Shown here: positions 61,601-64,000 of the stretch, in pieces
Layout of the letters: each line of letters starts with the position of its first letter
How positions within the stretch are numbered: the stretch's first letter is position 1
Origin: Callaeas wilsoni
Taxonomy: Eukaryota > Chordata > Aves > Passeriformes > Callaeidae
NCBI GenBank assembly: GCA_013398955.1
Contig: VWPU01017439.1
Coordinates: 62,001 to 126,000, forward strand
Reading direction: 5' to 3'
Length of the DNA stretch: 64,000 nt
Position numbers and translations under genes: made by a program
The notes under the pieces: generated by a model
The model's database searches: none
What the model was told of the DNA's origin: nothing
Seen by the model: only the letters and a program-made list of their open reading frames with translations

Positions 61601-64000
61601 AGTTCCAGACATGCACGCTGGTGCCACTGCCTCCCAGTCTTTTCTTTCCAAGTACTGCCAGGAGCAAGAATGAGGAACATCGCTCAAAGTCCAAAATGCA
61701 GATTGTTCTCCTACAGCAAGTTGGGACTAATCACTTAACTGGAACTCGGTAACCAGTCTTAGGCCAGGTGCTGAAAGACGACAGACCAGTTAAGACAGGA
61801 GATGAACCAGAACATAAAATACTAACAGCCAACTCTAAGAACTGCCTATTGAAGTAAATTTCTGGTGGTTCTTCTCTGCTTCTTTTCAGGTCCCAGCTAC
61901 TATGATGAGGGATTTTAGTATGGGTTTTAAAAGCTGCATGTCATCCTTCCCAGTACAGGAAAGGCTTAAACATACAGTACAGGCACACAGGAAGAAAGTG
62001 AATAATAAATGCTTGCTTAAAATACAGACATCGTCTTCTTCCTAGGGACTTCATTCGTGACCTTTGCATATTTGTGCAGTGCTTCTGCCAGAAACAAGAG
62101 AATTCTAAATTTCCAGGGGTTTTGTACTCCCAAAAAATGGTTAAATAGTACTCAGCATGGCCACCAGATTTTTTGAAAAATTAAGACTGATACTTCACTC
62201 GATTGTTGCTCCCATCTGAGCTCCAACAGAAATTCCATTTTCATATTTAGAGGAAAACATCTGGCATGAAAGATTTCCTGTTTGAAGAGTCCTTACAAGT
62301 GAGTTCATGATTAAAGACATAAATCCGGCTTTCTCCTAGCACTCATTTATGGCAAAGCTGAAGGGATAACGAAATAAGAGCCTTGGTTCAGTATGTTCAA
62401 TAATTCTCCTTTTTGGAGATTGCAATATAGTCCCTGCACTGAAACAATCAAGAATATCAAAGAAGAGTTTTGCAGCGACATATGCAAGTCCTTTGTGCAA
62501 GCACATGTCGAGATACTGTACACGTAAACAAAGCTTAGTTGCAAGGTCTACTACATCCAGCAACAAAAACCATAATGTGTTTACATGGGCCACTCTAAAG
62601 TTTTCATAAAGTGATCTTGAATGTATGTGCAGGCACTAATTTTCTAAATGCTTCATGAGAGAGTGAAAGTCTCTGTAGGCACCTAAATCCACCCTGAGTA
62701 ATGAGAAATAATCAGGAATTAAAGTCATCCTTAAGTGTTCACCCACCACCATATATACTAGCATCGCCTACATAAATTAGTCAGTCAAAATATAAAGAAA
62801 AGAATCCCAAACTCCTGTATTCCTGCGCTAAGATATCCAAGGAAGTGGTTTATCATGATCAAAACAAATGTCATGTTTTCCTAAGTTACAGGAGAGTGAT
62901 TGCATTTAACTAAGAGACAACATTTAAAAATGTTTACCTTTTAAAAATATAAGGATACAAAGCTATTTTGAATTTGGAAGTTCCTTTTTTGCCAAATTAA
63001 CACTAGAAGAGCTGGATTGGAACTAGACACATGCATTTTCTAGAAGACAGAACAGATCTAATGATTCAAATGTACCTACTGTTCCATTAGGATGGAAGTG
63101 ATTCTGACCATACATGATTAAGGATGTACAGTTTGTCAGTTGACGTTGTAACTTAGCATAAAGAAAATAAAAATCCAGAAAGCTTTAACCATAACCAGCT
63201 GAATAGTCAGAGTTTTCAAACATTAAGAGGATGAAAACAAGTGTCCCTCTTACTTCTTGAAGTTTTACCTGTGGCTTTTCCAGTAAGAAAAGATTGCAAG
63301 GAAGCAAAGGTGTACTTTCCCTACCTCAGGGCAACTACAGACATGAAAGTTAATCCAGCAACAAAACTCAGCAAGCAGCTATTACTAAATTTAGCCAGAC
63401 TTAGTTATTTCACACCAGCTATCTAGCTCAGCTCTTTACAGCTGTTTTAGGACACGGATCCAGAATGTCCACTTTCCTTGAGGTTAAGATTTGTCAGAAG
63501 CACTTTAGAAAGAGCCCTAGCTACAGATCAGGTGTCCCCGAATTAGCCTGGTTAAACCAGCCTGTGACTACGGCAAAAAGACACAACAGGAATCCTCTCA
63601 ATAGGCATGTAAGCTGTTCCCTTCTCTGCTCCTAAAATCACAGTCTGCAGGAGCTGAAGCCATAAGTATTGCCAAGATCTGATTTCTGAGTGGTTGTAAT
63701 TCTTTCTCTGAACTGTACATCATCTTGAAGGATCTTTCTGCCAAAGATATTCAGATATACATAACTCTGCAATAACACCACCTTGGAAGAGATAAGAACT
63801 TGGTCGTTATAGGAAATGAGCTGGCACACAAACAAAATAAATAGATTATTTCAGTTATGCTGGTATGCTGCAATAGGGGGAAACAACATTTAGGTTTGTT
63901 TCCACAGGAATTCAGTCCCTGCATTCTCCCCTAACTATTGCCTTGCTTAAAATTAATTCCTTATCTCAAGAAAAATGGTTTTCAAATTCCTGCATGTGTG

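Larger units (their letters stand above)
42048..63999 (-). other. Probable SH3BP2 5' intron and upstream region, no known coding exon recognised
   Basis: The first coding exon carries only one leader base, so at least one upstream exon is required. No CpG island is visible up to 64 kb. The region holds a CR1 copy (51.36-51.85 kb), simple repeats, two candidate minus-strand alternative first exons (47.59-47.70 and 58.04-58.30 kb) and scattered short ORFs with no recognisable similarity. In human, SH3BP2 also has a long 5' region with alternative leader exons and TNIP2 lies beyond it. No TNIP2 sequence was recognised here. Confidence 0.6.

Overview
The window looks like avian nuclear DNA. It is AT-rich and mostly non-coding, with GT-AG introns, one strong CpG island, and CR1 LINE fragments of the type common in birds. 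There are no prokaryotic-style gene blocks, tRNA or rRNA genes, CRISPR arrays or intact transposons. The species cannot be named from the sequence.

The one gene that can be read in full is SH3BP2, the c-ABL SH3-domain-binding adaptor protein 2 (3BP2), on the minus strand from 42046 down to 32549. I joined twelve coding exons by hand. All junctions are GT-AG, all phases agree, and the product is 539 residues (human about 561). It has an N-terminal PH domain, an acidic tyrosine-containing segment, a long proline-rich linker, the RSPPDG tankyrase-binding degron that is mutated in human cherubism, and a C-terminal SH2 domain.

Layout: 1 to about 23.57 kb is non-coding and is inferred to be the large first intron of ADD1 (alpha-adducin). 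ADD1 follows SH3BP2 in the same direction in the human 4p16.3 order. The CpG island at about 23.05-24.07 kb has two CCAAT boxes, GC boxes, a G-quadruplex motif, a GATA-motif cluster and a minus-strand splice donor, and is the likely ADD1 promoter and non-coding exon 1. The interval 24.1-31.0 kb is intergenic. The interval 31.0-32.55 kb is the likely SH3BP2 3'UTR, and 32.55-42.05 kb holds the SH3BP2 coding exons. The interval 42.05-64 kb has no recognisable coding exon of a known gene and is probably the long 5' intron and upstream region of SH3BP2.

Two minus-strand ORFs (47592-47701 and 58036-58295) end at possible splice donors that would join exon 2 in frame. The first lies next to PU.1/ETS, ETS-IRF and GATA motifs and is the best candidate for an undescribed, haematopoietic, N-terminally extended SH3BP2 isoform.

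Other points of interest are a perfect 11-bp hairpin just upstream of the first coding exon's acceptor, a possible poly(A)-tailed retrocopy at 21.6-22.3 kb, a G13/polypurine tract at 58.6 kb, and CR1 copies at 13.5, 21.4, 34.6, 35.1 and 51.4 kb. I found no convincing wholly novel system.
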